Shown here one piece after another: positions 50,561-62,557 of a DNA stretch of 64,000 nucleotides. The stretch's first letter is position 1. Every line of letters starts with the position of its first letter. The translations under genes were made by a program, and so were the position numbers. The stretch is from the NCBI RefSeq assembly GCF_021155765.1, contig NC_060108.1, positions 16,641,025 to 16,705,024 of the forward strand, given 5' to 3'. The DNA comes from Diprion similis. Lineage: Eukaryota; Arthropoda; Insecta; Hymenoptera; Diprionidae. The notes under the pieces are model-generated. The model had not been told where the DNA came from. It was given only the letters and a program-made list of their open reading frames with translations, and ran no database searches.

Positions 50561-52210
50561 CGTCTAATATAGTTTGTGTTTCATTTTTTCAAGCCGCAAG
50601 AATTTTTTTTATCGAAAATCTAACAAGACTAGAACTGTAAAAAATTATATTCTTGTTTGGTGTAAAAATGTTTATTCAATTCGATGTACACATGTATGTG
50701 TGTATAATTGTATGGCAAGTGTTGTTTTCAAAATATATATACGTTTTTGTTTTGTACATTTAAACAAAAAAATATATATCTCGCACGAAAATCTTTTCAA
50801 CTATCATATCTATATTTGATACCAGAACGTTAAAGCATTTCCAATATTCGTTCGCTCAGAATTTTTAATGCAGTTTTTTACCGGAAGTTGGAACAGAGCG
50901 CGTAGCTCTTCCCTCTCTTGACATAACGTTAAGATTGCAGATGATGTCGTTTAGATTTTGTAAACATCAATCCGATTGAATGAATCGGAGGAAATATTGA
51001 TTGGTGATCCGACAGTTGATCCTATTATACTCTACGAAAACTAGAAACATAAAAGTGTTATTTGGATTTTAGATTTTGAAAAAAAATTCGTGTAGTACTC
51101 TTAGAATAAAAATCAAATCAGGGAACTTATAATTCAATACTTTTTTCTTTCATTCTTTTTTTTTTTTTGTATAAAACGGTCATTCTGTGCGAGCACGTTT
51201 CGTTCTCTGACCGCCTTGTCAGGAACTCTGGAGCGGAAGGGAAAGTCTCTTGGGTCCTATCTTACAAGCATAATATATATAGATGATAAGTTCCAGAACA
51301 CCGCAGGCAAATAGATACAGACAAATATCGATACGACGGATAAATGGATAGATTAATGGGCAGAAAATTTATATTAATGGATTTTGACAACCGACGTCAT
51401 GTAAGGAGAATTCAGTAATTATGCATTACAAGTAGTTTCCAATGCACCGAAGTGTTCGAACGTAGTCTTTAGCACTTCGGCAATTAAATCTTGCATGGGC
51501 CTGCGGCGCAACGAAATTTATATTCAAGATTGGGCAGCCAGGTGAGGCAGATGCACTTTTAACTTAACAATAAGGTTCATTAGCAAAATTTGCATTCGCG
51601 TCTTTACGTAACATTCGATTTCAATAATCGTGATACAATAATTTTTCACAGTAAAATATTGAAAAGGAAATCTTACTTTTGCATAAATTATTGACAACAA
51701 GTATAACAATAAATCAAAAACCAAAACTTGCTCATACTCATTGTTAGTTAATTCTCTCTTCCCCAACTCAACGATGCGAAACGACGATTCTTACGGAAAT
51801 TCATCACGTTTAAAAACTGCAAGAATATTTAGTTTATCCTCAAACAACATTCATCCAAAGTCCAGACTCGCGTTATTTATCTTCCTTCACACGCTACGCC
51901 TCAGTTTTGAAACCGTGCCGACGATCAGTAAACTCGCAATGTGTTATGCGAAATGCTGGTAGGTACACGATGTATTATAAATGCGAAAGAAGGCAGCTAG
52001 TGCAAGGGGAAAAGTCTTTTCCCACGTGATAGTTGCAATTTTCGCCGGCAGATGTCAACGCATGCGCTGCATCCCTTGCAGAGGCTGCGGGCTTCCGCCT
52101 TTTCTCCACGCCTCTCCCTCTCTCGTTCTCTCTTTCCCTCTCTCTCTCCCCCTCCCTCCCTTCCTCCCTCTCTTCGACACACGTGCGCGAGTTACTTCCT
52201 ACTTCGACCG
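50561..52210. other. AT-rich stretch without recognised genes
   Basis: Unique AT-rich DNA, ending in a pyrimidine-rich block (about 52100-52165, GAGA-type on the minus strand) that leads into the promoter candidate at 52211. Confidence 0.6.
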
Positions 52211-52239
52211 TATATAACTCATAGCCCCGCAGCTCTCAG
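52211..52239 (+). promoter_or_regulatory. Candidate TATA + Inr core promoter
   Basis: TATATAA at 52211-52217 and TCAG initiator at 52236-52239 with the A at 52238, a spacing of 27 bases, as in textbook insect core promoters. Upstream is a GAGA-type pyrimidine block and an ACACGTG E-box-like word (about 52179-52185). No coding exon follows nearby. Confidence 0.45.
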
Positions 52240-54654
52240 CCAGGCGCGTCAACTTGAACGTTTCCTATCGATTTTCACATGGTATATAGGCAAGCTGGTC
52301 TATCTATGTGTATCGTAGTGTAGGTGTACGCCTAGCTTCGTACGAATGCGTTGCAGGCTTGCGTCTGTTACTTTCAATCCGAGATTCTTTTCATTTTTCT
52401 TCATTTTGCAACTACGTTTTTAGCTGATTCGATATAATCACTACTAATCGAGGTATTTTATGAAGTAAACTATCTTTGTTCAATGCTACCATCACATGGA
52501 TTTGTATCCTTAATTTCCTTCGAATTAATCTATAGCTTCACATGCAATTTTTTCCAAATCAATTTTCGCGACTCCTGTAACGTTCACTGACCTTTTGTTT
52601 AAACAGAGCTTATAATTCTTTGTTCATCTACACAAATTAGTGACACGAATTATGAGTCAGTGTCTGACAATGGCAGCAACTCGGTATATGAGGTTTTATC
52701 CAAATAGGTTCAACGATATCTTGTATATCCTTGTTGGTTACTTTTGTACGATACTTCGAACCTTCGAATTTATGGACTGCGGAGGAGGAACACGAATGTC
52801 AGGTGATATGGTAGTATAATTACTGTACCTACATCGGGCATATTTTTACGGCTTTCTACATAATTGGAAAATAAATTTTACCAACGAATAACAATTAGGT
52901 TTTAGTGCATTGTAAGCGCGATACTGGATATTATGACAAACACATAATTAGTTTCTACGCGTGTATTTCGTTGTTCGAACTGAAGTACATTTTCCAGAAA
53001 AGCTTTCCCAACATAATTTCGACACTTGCAGGACGTCAATTAAGTTGGTGTACGAGTTCAATGAAGAAATTATCCTCGCAAGTTGCAAACTTTCACCAAA
53101 GCTTGTCTTGTCTGTTATATTCATCTAGATAAAATAATAATTTTTTTATTTCTATATCGCAACATCATCTTTTCAATAATATTCTCCACGTCAATAAAGC
53201 GTTGCGGTACAAGAATTATTGAATAACCACATTTTGCATAGTATCTGAGTATCCAATAGAAGAACAGTAATAATAATCAACAATAAGAGCGGTAAAGAAA
53301 ATGAAATATTTATCTCTACAGTTCAGGAACAAAAGAAATTTAATTATATAGAAAACCGAAGCAGACCAGTAAATGCGGATTGCAATAGGTATATAATGTT
53401 ATACGTATTTATATAATGGTTAAATAACGATCATGACGCAGGCGTATGGTTCTGACGGTGATAATGAAAAGTACTAACGATAAGTAGGTATAACACATGC
53501 ACGTAACGGACAAAAGAGAACATTTGAAGTAGAAAATAGAAAAAAAAAAAAAAAGAGTAATATCGATCACGTGAAAAGTTTCCTCTCGATTTTACGACGA
53601 CGCGGTCATTTGGGCTCGTAATAATTACGCCTGTATATATCATGCGTTTATTAATATGACGGAAAAAAAAGATCGTTGCAGCGTGTTTACGAATGCGGTA
53701 AATTAGGGCGAGCTACGGATTTACTGGAATTCCTATAGATAAGAATTCATATGTATGTAGGTATTTACGCGTAACGCTTCAACTAATTCTTGTCAACATA
53801 TAATATACATGCATATTACGAACATACCCGCCTACGCTGCACCTATTATGTAGGTACAACAACACTAGCGCGAGGTACACCGCATTCTCTCGATATACCT
53901 AGATGGATATCAAATTTTGGTAATAGACTTCCGAAGAGCTCACTACCGCCTCAAAACTATATAGAAAAGAAAGCACGGACATTAGCTGGATGTGCTCTAG
54001 TAAACAGTTCGATTAGCGGCATTCGTACAGCGCATTTTACCGCAACGTGTATAAGATACTAGACTCATTCTACAATTAGGGAAAAGAAACAATGGAAGGA
54101 AAATTTTTACCAAATACTCAGTTTCGTTCGTGCATCGCCAAATTTTTCTTTATTTTATTCTTTTTTTTTTTTTCTAACACGCAATTTATATTAAGGGGTA
54201 TACAGATTCGGTTGTGTTGTAGAGAATCTTTTTATTTTTATTTTTATTTATTTATTTTTTTCTATCTGTTATGCAAATTTAACGCCCTTCAAACCAAGAA
54301 TATATCTGCGGTAGAAATATGTCTGCACGGAAGGTAATTTCTCATCAAACTTTCCCCTCTGCGTACGCAGATACTTATGTTTGAGATGAAATATTGTTTC
54401 AGAAGGGTTTGAGGCAACCTAAGAAATTTAAACTCAACGAAGATCACACGATTATTGTTAAAAAAAAATTATGACTAGTTCATTTTTATCTATAGTACCT
54501 TGTTACTATATTGCGAGCTGTCGATTATTATTTACGAAGCAAAATGATTTAGATTATGCCCGAAGCTACGTACGATCGATGCGGTTGAAATGGTGTGAAA
54601 ATGAATTCTTCATCATGAAGTCATCTAATGCGTGTAAAAATATAATAACTCATG

Positions 54655-54656
<2 letters not shown>

Positions 54657-54687
<31 letters not shown>
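54657..54687 (+). repeat. (TC)n microsatellite
   Basis: About 15 TC units in AT-rich unique DNA. Confidence 0.9.
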
Positions 54688-54688
<1 letters not shown>

Positions 54689-55232
54689 ATGTTTCAAACG
54701 ACCATTCATTCGGAATCCGGTTTAAAAACCGTTTCACGTACCACAAGAAGGGTGTAATTTTTTTTTTTTCTCTTCCTACTTTTCAACTTTATATTTCATA
54801 CAGAGTATGCGATATATTATATTCCTTTTTTCAGGGAGCGGTTAAATTCATTGCATAAATATATCCAATGGCCATAATTTTTGTTTGTTTGTTTGTTTTT
54901 TTCTTTATATTTCCTTTCCTTCTCCGATTCCGTGCAACTGTCCAAGCGTGTCACATCATACGCGAGGTATACCTGCGAGTAATACATGCATACCTGTATA
55001 AGTATACCGGCTAATGAAGGTGAGATTAAATTCTTCCACGTGCGTCGCGTCGAGTCGCATCGCTTCGACTCGATGCAATAAGTGCAATGACTTTTAATCG
55101 TTAATTCCAGGCAGCGCTTCGCTTGTAGCGCATTATACAGCATAATAAATATACTGGTTAGTGTAGGTGTATCCGTCTACCTGTCTTACGGCCACGGGTG
55201 ACGTAGACGGGGATATTATGTGTATACATATA

Positions 55233-55263
<31 letters not shown>

Positions 55264-57290
55264 CGAAAGACTTTAACCTACGATTTTCAGTATAAGCCGT
55301 AATTAGGTGCATACGCGCAATATATGTATACCGATCACTGTAAAAGGGCGTTGACCTTACATATTCACAGAGGGGGCGTCGCGTCGCGTAGCGTCGTCAG
55401 TTTTAATAGATATACGGTAAGATAAACGCGGACGGTCAGGTAATTTCTGATTTGATAGTAGAAAAAAATCTACGACAAACACACACCGTGTATCGGTGAC
55501 AATAATACAATCGATAACGCGTCGAGACAATTTACGCCTCACCGCCGCGGCTTGGCGAACACGTCTAGCCTATTTTAGCCTCTATTTCGTCGATACGCGC
55601 TCGTCTAACAATAAGTAAGCAGGTGTTGTATTAGACGCATATTATGCCTGCACGCAATGCGGATGGACGTGGACGGACAAGCTCTGCAGCGACGAAGCGG
55701 CTGCTGACTTTTGAAGAACCGTATTTTTACCTCGTTACCTCAATAACGCGTTTCGAAGAATTTCAATCATGGAAATAACATTATAATTATATTGATTTAC
55801 GTATGCGTAATGTCCATGACTTATATACCTCGTAAACCGAAACGCATTTATTGCCAGAGTACCGCGTGACGCTCTGACATCGTTACTTATTTTTTTTACG
55901 CATTCGAAATGTATGCTCATTTCTTTGTCTTGCACTTTTTTCCTTCCCTCTCTTTCTTCCACTACTGGCGATGTCGATTACTTTATTCTCTTCGCGGCTT
56001 ATAAAATTACATTGTGCGCAAGCATGTTATAATGTGCTTATAATGTACGTACATAGTGTGTAGCGGGAACGTGGAAACCGGATTTGATTTTCACCTGTAT
56101 CGTGCTACCAAAGTATGCTTCGTTGACTGGAGAAATTTGTCTTACAAAAACAACAAACGTTTGCAAACGTGATTTACTCGGCATTTGTAAGAAATGTTGA
56201 ATTTTATTTAAACGCTCGATTGCGAGGGAATCTTAATTCTTGCTTGGTATTGCATCATGTTAGATTTTATTGAATTTTTAATGATAAAAGTTGATGAATC
56301 AAGGTTTGAACATTCGGCTGAAACTCGTTTAATATTTCTGCGTACTTTAAGGCACTCGTGTACTTTGTATTCTCGGATTAAAAGTGCACGGCTCGAGAAC
56401 CAGTTTTATATTTATAAATCGTCCTGCAACCCACTGATGCGGGATTCAACCGTAATAATAAAAAACGACCGTTTGCAGATGGTTCTTTGTCTTTGCAGAC
56501 CAAAGTGGGCGCATGTAAAAGATATGAGCAAAAACCTAAAGCATTTTCAGAGAACGCCTCACTCGCAAAAAATGTTTTGCTACTACCGAGAAACTAATTA
56601 TTGGAAGTAATGACACAGTGGAATCGAGAGAAATTAATCAATTCATATTTCGTTGTGGCTCTGATACGAAAATTATAAACGATACTAAAAATTAGGATAA
56701 CAAAATCTCGTATTTCCGCAAATTTTATTATTCTTTTCTTTTTCACTGTTCCCGAATATCCTGTAACGACTTCTCTCTCTCTCTCTCTCTAGGTAATTGA
56801 AAATAAATGAAGGTAGTCAATTAATTCTACATAAAAGAAAAATATCGATACTCTGCAATCGATAGAATCGATTACATAGAATGACTCGATCGAATTGTGG
56901 ATCCCGGTTGTAATGTTCTTGTTGAATAAACCAATTATTACCCAATTAAGATTTTTTACGTTAACTTTGAAGTGACAAGAAATAGAAAAATGATTCTTGG
57001 CGACGATGTATTTCTATACTGGTTCTGAGCGCTTCTAACTCATCCCGTTTTGCTCAAAGTCTTTCTCCCTCGTTCTTAAGCATTTCTTCTTCTTTTTTTA
57101 AGGTCTGTTTCAAATGTCAACAATATTTACCGATTCACTTGTTTGGTTAAATTCTAACAACACTGTTCTTTCGTAACTATTCCGAAATTTATCTAATTGA
57201 GTTCGACTATGATTCGTAGGTGTAATTTTTACAATACTATTCTTACAATTAGATGTAAAAATGTAAATTTTCTTTCCTTTCTTTGTCTCG

Positions 57291-57309
57291 TGCCCTACGT
57301 GGGGTGCCA
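57291..57309 (-). mobile_element. Retroelement primer-binding-site-like motif
   Basis: The minus strand reads TGGCACCCCACGTAGGGCA. A TGGCRCCC start followed by a near-palindromic ACGTRGGGC resembles the tRNA primer-binding site just after the 5' LTR of LTR retroelements. No gag or pol frame remains nearby, so at most this is a relic. Confidence 0.3.
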
Positions 57310-58479
57310 AAGTATAGTGGTTTTGATCGTGTTTAATATGGGACGAGACAGGTAAATAAATTAGAAATTAAAATAGGGGATGTAATAATATGTTTAATAG
57401 GAGATAAACACGTAATTCCGAAGTCCCGATAATCGATACCAACAAGTTTACAGCATTGGTCAATCACAAGTGGCCGACGGATGGCTGCTCGAAGGTGAAT
57501 TTATGGCCCATTCACCTGATAAATTTGCAACAATAAAATTACATCAAACCGTACTTAACCAATCAACAAGAAAGGAGATAAAAATTATAATTTGTAACAG
57601 GATATGTGCATCGGGTCTCGGCTGTTCGATGCTTCTCGTGTTTTGAAGGTGTTTTTCGAAATTATGGCACAAACTCCATTAACTGAAGTGGTTTTTCACG
57701 AGGTACAAGCAACAAGCTCGGCAAAGTCTTGCAAAAATTGACATGCAAGATGAAACGCAAACAAACATATTGAAGTAATAATAATAACTATAATAACTTA
57801 TGATTCAAAATGATTGCATGAATGCTCCGTCTGACGCACTCTTTGCATAGGATTCAACCGAAAATTTCATAGGAAAACCCAACTACCGATCTTATCTATT
57901 ATACGCGTAGATTTTTTTTCAAACTGCATTGTTCCGTATTGCACCATCAGGTTAGTTCCAACGTACATAAAAATTCAAGTAAATCAAAACCTATTACGTA
58001 CTTTTCTGCGTAATCACAAGCCGCGGGGCTTACATCGAGTTAATTCGCGACCCGCGCCCGTGGAATCCGCAAAACAGCGAAGAACCAATTTAATCAAAAG
58101 TCAATCAGTGAGGCACGTGGCAACTGAATTTTTTTCAATTAGCATACCTAACCACGATTAACCGATGAACTCGTCAAGAACTTGAGGGAAAAATAGAATT
58201 GGGATACAAGAGTCGAGTCTGCAGTGTTTCTCAATTGTTTCTATATTTTCAATAAAAATAATCAGAAATTTCGAATTCCGAATTAAGATCGTGAACATAA
58301 ATAAATACGGAATCTACGGAATCTCGTAAAAAAATCATAACAGATGTTCAATAATTAGAAAAAAAAATGACTCTTCCTTTTCTTCGAAGTACAAAACGGT
58401 TCCTTCTGATCCCCTGATCCGTCCAGACAAATGGATTTCGAAAAACGGCGCATGGGGGGAGGGGGGGGGTAGTTTCTTC

Positions 58480-58870
58480 CCCTTCAACGATGACGAAAAT
58501 TGGCGAATAAATAGTGCGATCGAAATGGGTGCAGGGATTGCATCCTGGCGGTGACGATCGGCCCTCGAAATATAGACAAACTGTCGATCGCGGATTGGTG
58601 CATCGCGGAAGAAGAGCCACGTGTCCTTCGTCCTCGTCCCACCCGCGGCGAGGAGGTGCGAGCGTCGCGGCGTCTCCGTCGCATGCGCCCGCGCCCCGAT
58701 CGATAAACACGACGTCGAGGTCTTCCTCCCCTCGTCGCCACCCCCCAGCCTAGTGACGTAACGAACCCCGGACCCGAGGCGATCCGAGGCGTCCCGACGC
58801 CCCTCGAGCTGCGCCGACGACACGCGATTGCGTCGGGTGTCCTCGTCGCCGTGCCGCTGCTGGTGAACGC
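58480..58870. promoter_or_regulatory. CpG-rich island, candidate promoter of the plus-strand gene
   Basis: Dense CpG, an E-box CACGTG (58618-58623), a TGACGTAA CRE-type motif (58753-58760) and GCATGCGCCCGCGCCCC. It lies about 3 kb before the exon-like segment ending at 62141. The minus-strand frame 58335-58823 crosses it, but starts with GTG and has no recognisable domain; I treat it as a by-product of GC-richness. Confidence 0.4.
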
Positions 58871-59980
58871 GGGTTAGGCACCCTCGTTACTTGTTTTTTA
58901 CACCTTACAATATCCAGGAATAATTTCTAATCTCGAACGTGAGACTGTTCGATTTAATAAGGCTTCGGTTTTTTTTTTACAACTTTTGTTTTTTTCCGTT
59001 CGTCGGTCCGCTGGTTCGTCACGTCGGCACTGCGAAACCATGCGTCGTGCAAAATTGTTCCCCGTCAACGAGCTGCTGTTTTACGTGATACACGATTGAC
59101 AACTCGTCGAGGAAAAAATCGTCGCTTTAACAATTAATACTTGTATACACCGTGCCGGAGCATTTTAACCGCGTGCCGTCACGCAGTGGGATTGATCGTT
59201 GAATATACGAAACACACGATAATACACGGTTGTACGATTCGTTTTTTGCTTCATTTTTCACGTTTATCAGACAAGTTATTCTTTTCCCTATTCTTATTTT
59301 TCACATCGCGGTTCCGCATACGTCGTCGCTGCTGCTGCTGCTGCTGCTGCTGTTGCTAGTGGTGCTACTTTTTACGACGACAACGTCGAGAAGAGATCCC
59401 AACCTTCATTAATCGGGGTTGGGTCCATAGCAACGTGGGACCTCATCTACAGATCCTTTTCAAAGACGTTGATACGAGAAAGTAAGAAAAAGCCGGACGA
59501 GACACGGAGATTCGTGAATATAAATATTACCACAACAGTTCTACGATGTAGCTGCAGTCACAAGTCTCCTGCGTTACACGTTCGCGATAAAACTTAACCT
59601 CTATACGACCGTTGATATTCACTGTGCAGCGTAGAACGATGCTAAGCATGCATTTAGTCAGGGTTGAAAGTTAAAAGGAGGATTATAAACACCGATCAAT
59701 TCCAGAATTTTTAATTTAATTTACGTTTCGTCTTTCCCGAATAATTTCTCAGTAAATTAAATCCAAACGACAAGTAGACCAAAACAAAAAAAAGAAAAAA
59801 AAAAAACCAAAACAAGTAATGACGCATGATTAATACAGGCATTAGTGTACGTAAATTAGATACGAATTCGTCCCGATTGACACGTATTATTATTGTTGGT
59901 AATTTATTTACCCGAAGGTACACCCGCCCCCTCCCCACCTCTCTCTTCCACTTCCTCTTCCTCCTGTCCCCCTCCGGCAG

Positions 59981-60114
59981 TCTATAATCGGCAAGCCCAA
60001 TCGTCGTTCACAGCTGTGAAAACCTGCGTCAACGTGATGTGCGTGCCTGTGTGTTGTGTATAATCACGAGTCTAGTTCAGAGTGAATACGGTATAAGAAA
60101 TCCTCGTGTTGTAG
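59981..60114 (+). other. Candidate non-coding 5' exon
   Basis: Preceded by a long pyrimidine tract ending CCGGCAG (59941-59980) and followed by TGTAG/GTAAAA, so both splice-like signals are present. The interior has no sustained frame, which fits a 5' UTR exon of the downstream plus-strand gene. It could also be a chance combination. Confidence 0.3.
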
Positions 60115-60265
60115 GTAAAATTTGTTTAAATAAATATATAATAATTCTCGATCATTCGAATGCGCAGAATAAAAATAAAAAACAAAAACAAACGACGAGT
60201 ATAAATCAGTTCTTAAAATCATAATAACAACCACAACAACAACAACAACATTAACCCATACGTGA

Positions 60266-60400
60266 AGGAAGACATTGTTCTCGAGGCACCCGGGCGAAAG
60301 AAGACAACAAGCAGAGGGTGAAGCTGCTCTACGGCGTCTCGAGGAGGCTGGCTATACAGGAATTATCTACTGCCAGCCCTGCCACGACGCCCATTCGATG
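60266..60400 (+). other. Exon-like GC-rich segment, coding status uncertain
   Basis: One frame here has strong G-at-first-codon-position bias and reads EGEAALRRLEEAGYTG and then IIYCQPCHDAHSM, ending exactly at a possible donor ATG/GTACGA. The CxxC with following histidines could be part of a zinc-binding motif, but it is cut off by the donor. There is no in-frame ATG and no clear upstream acceptor. A second frame (60318-60551) stays open longer but looks less natural. GC-rich sequence continues to about 60560. Confidence 0.3.
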
Positions 60401-61940
60401 GTACGAACGCAGTGGTAACGGCAGATCAGGCAAGGCCCAGGGTCTGACCAGTGCAGCGGTGCATCTCCTTGGCTGCTTTTGCACGCCGGGAGTTTCGGTG
60501 GCGCGTGGCTTTGGTGGACCCTTCGGTTTCGCCCTGCCTCGGGGACGTTGAAAATACGTCAATTTATACCGAGATAACAGCCCCCGTCGATTTCGCGAAG
60601 CGCGACCCAGAGCCCTAGATTCTCCCCCGCCCTGACGCGATGGTGCAGCAACACCTCGAACTGCGCTCCGAGTATCGAACTGCAGGTTTTGCTCGCCCGG
60701 AAGTCGTCGCCGCGAAATATTTGAACCTTTTTATCGGTCTTTGGGAGATTATAAACTGAATTTTTTTTTGTTCTTGTTTTACTGATTTTCTTCTTGCAGC
60801 TTGTTGGGATTGTAGGGAGAGATCGACGAGGTTAATCGTCGTTCGATTTTATTTTTGTTTCGTTCATCGTCATTTTATTCTTGTATTGTTACTACACGTG
60901 GCGTGTCTGTTTCATATTCGATAATATCAGTTCGGCGGAACATGTTGAAAAGTTTTACTATTCGTTGTACGGAAGCTTGTACGTGTATCAGCGTTGTGTA
61001 CCTGTAAGGTAGATCGTTATGTTCGATAGTTGTGGCCGTTATTTTCGGTGACCGTAATTCTTACCCTTTTCTTCTGCACCCGACCCTGTTCACTCGTAAT
61101 GTAATGAATTCCTACTAATTATTATTGTTTTGTTATTGTAATCTGAATCTCATCATTTTTTCACTGTCTTACATCGCTGGTATACCGTAAATCGGACCGA
61201 CTGAAAAATTCAATTCCCCAGGCTAATTAGGTAGAAATATCGTTGATAAATCGATCGAATTTCCACTTTCATATTGGATAGATTATCTTCAGACACCGCA
61301 TTATCGCATGCAATTCGTTTATCCTCATCGATTTGTTCTTATGGTCCATCAATGAATTGTTACCAACCTACGTTTAAGCACAGAAAGTAAGAACGGAATA
61401 ACGAATGAATTCGTCGGATATTTCGGGATAAAGTTAAACAAAAAAACATACCAAATGAATAAATAAATAAATAATTTTCTTTCAACCAGGAACTCGAATC
61501 GAGGCTTATAAATCGTATCGTATAGACGGATGACAAAAAAGTGCATAGATGTGAATAAGACTGGAGAGGATTGATCGTAAAATTGCAGTGGGGTTAAAAG
61601 TGAGGGGGGCAGGAGGGTTCCGATTGGTGCAGGTGTGCTGCCAGCGGTGCCCGGGTTCCCACCCGGCGACGAGGGGGAGGTTGTGGTGCGAGTGAAGAGC
61701 CCCGCCGAGGAGAGTCCTGTGGTTTGTGATGAGGTTCAGCCCCCCGGAGGGGTCAAGAGCTGGAGCAGAGAGCAGCCTCTCGGCAGGGTGGTTGTGAGAG
61801 GATCCGCCCGGGTGGCGAGGGGTCGGGCCGTGGAGGAGGCCGGGGAAGGATGGTGTGACCAACGGCGTCATCCTCCCCGAGGACGCGGAGGCCTCGGCGA
61901 AGGCGAGGAGCTGTATCTCGACTCGGAGGACGAACTGGCG

Positions 61941-62141
61941 ATGTCGAGACAGTCTCGCGCCGATCGAGACCCCCGCGAACCCCGAGAGCACCGCGACTCC
62001 CGCGACTCCCGCGACCAGGGACACCTTCACCAGCGTCCCGTCCTCCAGCGCGACGACCGCGACTACGCCGAGTACGACCTCCATCCCACCTCCGCTGCAT
62101 CCGCTGGACCCGGCGCCGCCAATGCCGTCGCCAACAACCCG
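61941..62141 (+). CDS. Unidentified plus-strand gene, exon ending at a consensus donor (5' partial gene model)
   Basis: The frame from ATG 61941 runs 67 codons in phase to the consensus donor CCG/GTGAGT at 62142. The peptide starts MSRQSRADRDPREPREHRD, is highly charged (Arg/Asp/Glu repeats), then HQRPVLQRDDRDYAEYDLHP and an Ala/Gly/Asn-rich end. Codons end mostly in C or G. The same frame is open back to a TAA at 61578-61580 and reads EELYLDSEDELAMS just before the ATG, so the true start may lie further upstream or in an earlier exon. It looks like a disordered N-terminal region. I recognise no domain and cannot name the gene. Downstream exons are not identifiable within the window, so the gene probably continues beyond 64000. 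Confidence 0.5.
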
Positions 62142-62284
62142 GTGAGTCTTTTTCGCATTGTACATTTTTGACGTTTTTTTCTCTTTTACTAAATATTATG
62201 AGGACGCTACGAACAGTCTTTACTGACGGGGGTGAGTCAATGTTTCGAATGGTTAGCGTTTAGACGGGCCAGAACGGTTTCACC

Positions 62285-62557
62285 GAATGGTCCAAATTCA
62301 GAATGGCCAAGACTTTGAATGGTCAAAACTCCGATTCGTCGAAATTCTGAATTACCAGAATTCCGAGTGGCCAAAATGCCCAAGGGCCATAATTTCAATT
62401 GGTCAAAATTTTGAATGGCAGGATTACCGTATGACCAATATTCCGAATAGCCAAAATTATAAATGGCCAAAACTCCGATTGCTTAAAGTTCCGAATTGCC
62501 CAAAACTCAAACTGATCGAAATTCCAAATGGTCAAAATACCGAAGTTACCAATCTTA
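62285..62557 (+). repeat. Degenerate 16-bp tandem repeat array
   Basis: About seventeen units of 16 bases (one of 17), consensus near GAATGGCCAAAATTCC. Examples are GAATGGTCAAAACTCC, GAGTGGCCAAAATGCC, AAATGGCCAAAACTCC and AAATGGTCAAAATACC. Units differ by several bases yet keep register almost perfectly. The open frame across it (100 codons) is a by-product, because 16 is not a multiple of three. It lies about 140 bases after the splice donor at 62142. Confidence 0.9.

Larger units (their letters stand above)
52240..58479. other. AT-rich stretch without recognised genes
   Basis: Unique AT-rich sequence with (TC)n at 54657-54687, TA tracts near 55240-55263, and retroelement-like traces at 57291-57524. 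The 117-codon frame at 56257-56610 has ordinary AT-rich composition and no recognisable domain or splice context; I do not call it a gene. Confidence 0.55.

Noticed and set aside
56257..56610. 117-codon plus-strand frame
   Set aside because: Reasonable start but AT-rich, no domain, no splice or promoter context; a frame of this length is expected by chance somewhere in 64 kb.
58335..58823. 162-codon minus-strand open frame
   Set aside because: Starts with GTG, contains no recognisable domain and ends in Phe/Glu low-complexity; explained by the CpG-rich island.
61506..62165. 219-codon minus-strand open frame
   Set aside because: Its Gly/Val/Ala-rich composition and lack of splice or start context favour the plus-strand frame ending at a consensus donor; kept as a finding because the choice is not certain.
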